Origin: Pseudanabaenaceae cyanobacterium MP8IB2.15
GTDB lineage: Bacteria > Cyanobacteriota > Cyanobacteriia > Pseudanabaenales > Pseudanabaenaceae
DNA length: 7,022 nucleotides
Direction of reading: 5' to 3'
Assembly: GCA_030248825.1 (NCBI GenBank)
Contig: JARCMB010000395.1
Coordinates: forward strand, 1 to 7,022
Numbering within the stretch: position 1 is the stretch's first letter; each line of letters begins with the position of its first letter. This document shows positions 6,284 through 7,022 of the stretch, piece by piece. Position numbers and translations under genes: made by a program. Below the pieces are notes generated by a model, which saw only the letters and a program-made list of their open reading frames with translations, was not told the DNA's origin and ran no database searches.

Positions 6284-7022
6284 ATGGAAACCATCGTCAA
6301 GTACGCCCAAGGACTAGTTTATAGCTTGATTTGTCTAATGCCAAGCACATATCAAAAAGCCAGTCTTAAAGTCATGTTAGGCATGTTTTTGGAAGCACAA
6401 GGACATCCATTGCCACAACACACAGAGTTAAAATCAGCGAGTGCGTTGAGTCGGTTCCTGAATCATTATGAATGGTCTACCCGAGGAGTGATTCGCGCAA
6501 CACGACAAGCCATATTGCAGCAAATCAGTCAGCGATGCCCCAGAGAAACCCGACCCATGGGTGCGTGTACTCAACGGCAAACGAGGACTACATATCGTGG
6601 TTCTGTATCTGATGATTGGAGAATGGCGCATCCCTTGGAGTTTTCGGGTATGGCGAGGCAAAGGACACCCAAGTACGAACAAATTTGACCTATGCAGTCA
6701 AGGTTTCGTGGTTTTGGCTCACACGGTCTGAGGGCAAACGAGAATTGCGCTTTGTTGCCTCTACCTACCCCTACTCTGGCGCGTATTTAGTCCAATTGGG
6801 ACGAAAAAGATGGGCGACTGAGGGATTCTTCAAAACAGCTAAACATCGCTTTGGTTTGCATCGCTTTGGGCAAGCGACCAAGCTTGGAGTCTATCGCTGG
6901 CTCGTTCTCTCTTTCGTCTTGCCGATCTTTCCACCGACAATTCAATTGCTAGTTTATGGATTTGCGCTCAATCCTGATGTCCATTTCATTAAGTTAGGAG
7001 TTGTCGATTATGCTCGATCGTA
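6284..7022 (+). pseudogene. IS4-type transposase pseudogene, two internal deletions, pieces in three frames
   Basis: Three collinear pieces of one transposase remain. The first, 6284 to about 6544, starts METIVKYAQGLVYSLICLMP and runs to QQISQRCPRE. The second, about 6543-6674, is in the next frame: EKPDPWVRVLNGKRGLHIVV to WRGKGHPS. The third, about 6682 to the edge, is in the remaining frame: VSWFWLTR, GKRELRFVASTYPYSG, then RWATEGFFKTAKHRFGLHRFG. The third piece keeps the IS4-type R(3)E(6)K signature (R at 6808, catalytic Glu at 6820, Lys at 6841). The gap before EKPDPW should have held the DLTTLEK-like block with the first Asp, and the gap after GHPS the block with the second Asp (VQADTEFG-like in relatives, from memory). 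The protein is therefore dead. The frame is open to the window edge, but the last 40 or so residues, after YRWLVLSF, do not look like the usual family C-terminus. Confidence 0.92.

Overview
The window looks like cyanobacterial chromosome. The hexamer CGATCG, core of the HIP1 palindrome GCGATCGC, occurs about 31 times (my count), with one full HIP1 octamer at 1239-1246. The gene content also fits: a lipoyl synthase, an exported AMIN-like/phosphodiester-glycosidase protein, and a UreH/DsbD-type membrane protein. I cannot name the genus from the sequence.

Layout. (1) 3-623 (+): C-terminal two thirds of lipoyl synthase, cut by the left edge. (2) 722-2578 (+), possibly starting at 620 or 623 in an ATGA overlap with lipA: a secreted protein with an AMIN-like middle and a C-terminal NAGPA-type phosphodiester glycosidase domain. 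(3) 2579-2687: AT-rich spacer with a 7-bp inverted repeat just ahead of the next gene. (4) 2688-4037 (+): class II self-inhibited Fic protein with a C-terminal winged helix. (5) 4038-4290: a probable 29-codon 3' stub of a lost minus-strand gene, then the structured left end of an insertion sequence. (6) 4291-4863 (+): an IS5-type transposase with an in-frame internal deletion and no C-terminal part. (7) 4860-6113 (-): a membrane protein fusing a DsbD/UreH-like half to an MsrQ/ferric-reductase-like half. (8) 6114-7022 (+): a second, unrelated IS relic (IS4-type) with two internal deletions, so its surviving parts lie in three frames.

lipA and the glycosidase gene may be co-transcribed, but no functional link is evident. 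Fic and the membrane protein are separate units. The two IS relics flank the membrane-protein gene, one meeting its stop codon and one just ahead of its start. Both relics lie in roughly 1-kb stretches without CGATCG, while fic and the membrane gene carry many copies, which suggests the relics are the recent arrivals. I see no CRISPR array, tRNA, rRNA or multi-gene defence operon. The most unusual items are the two-domain membrane redox fusion and the patterned decay of the transposases.
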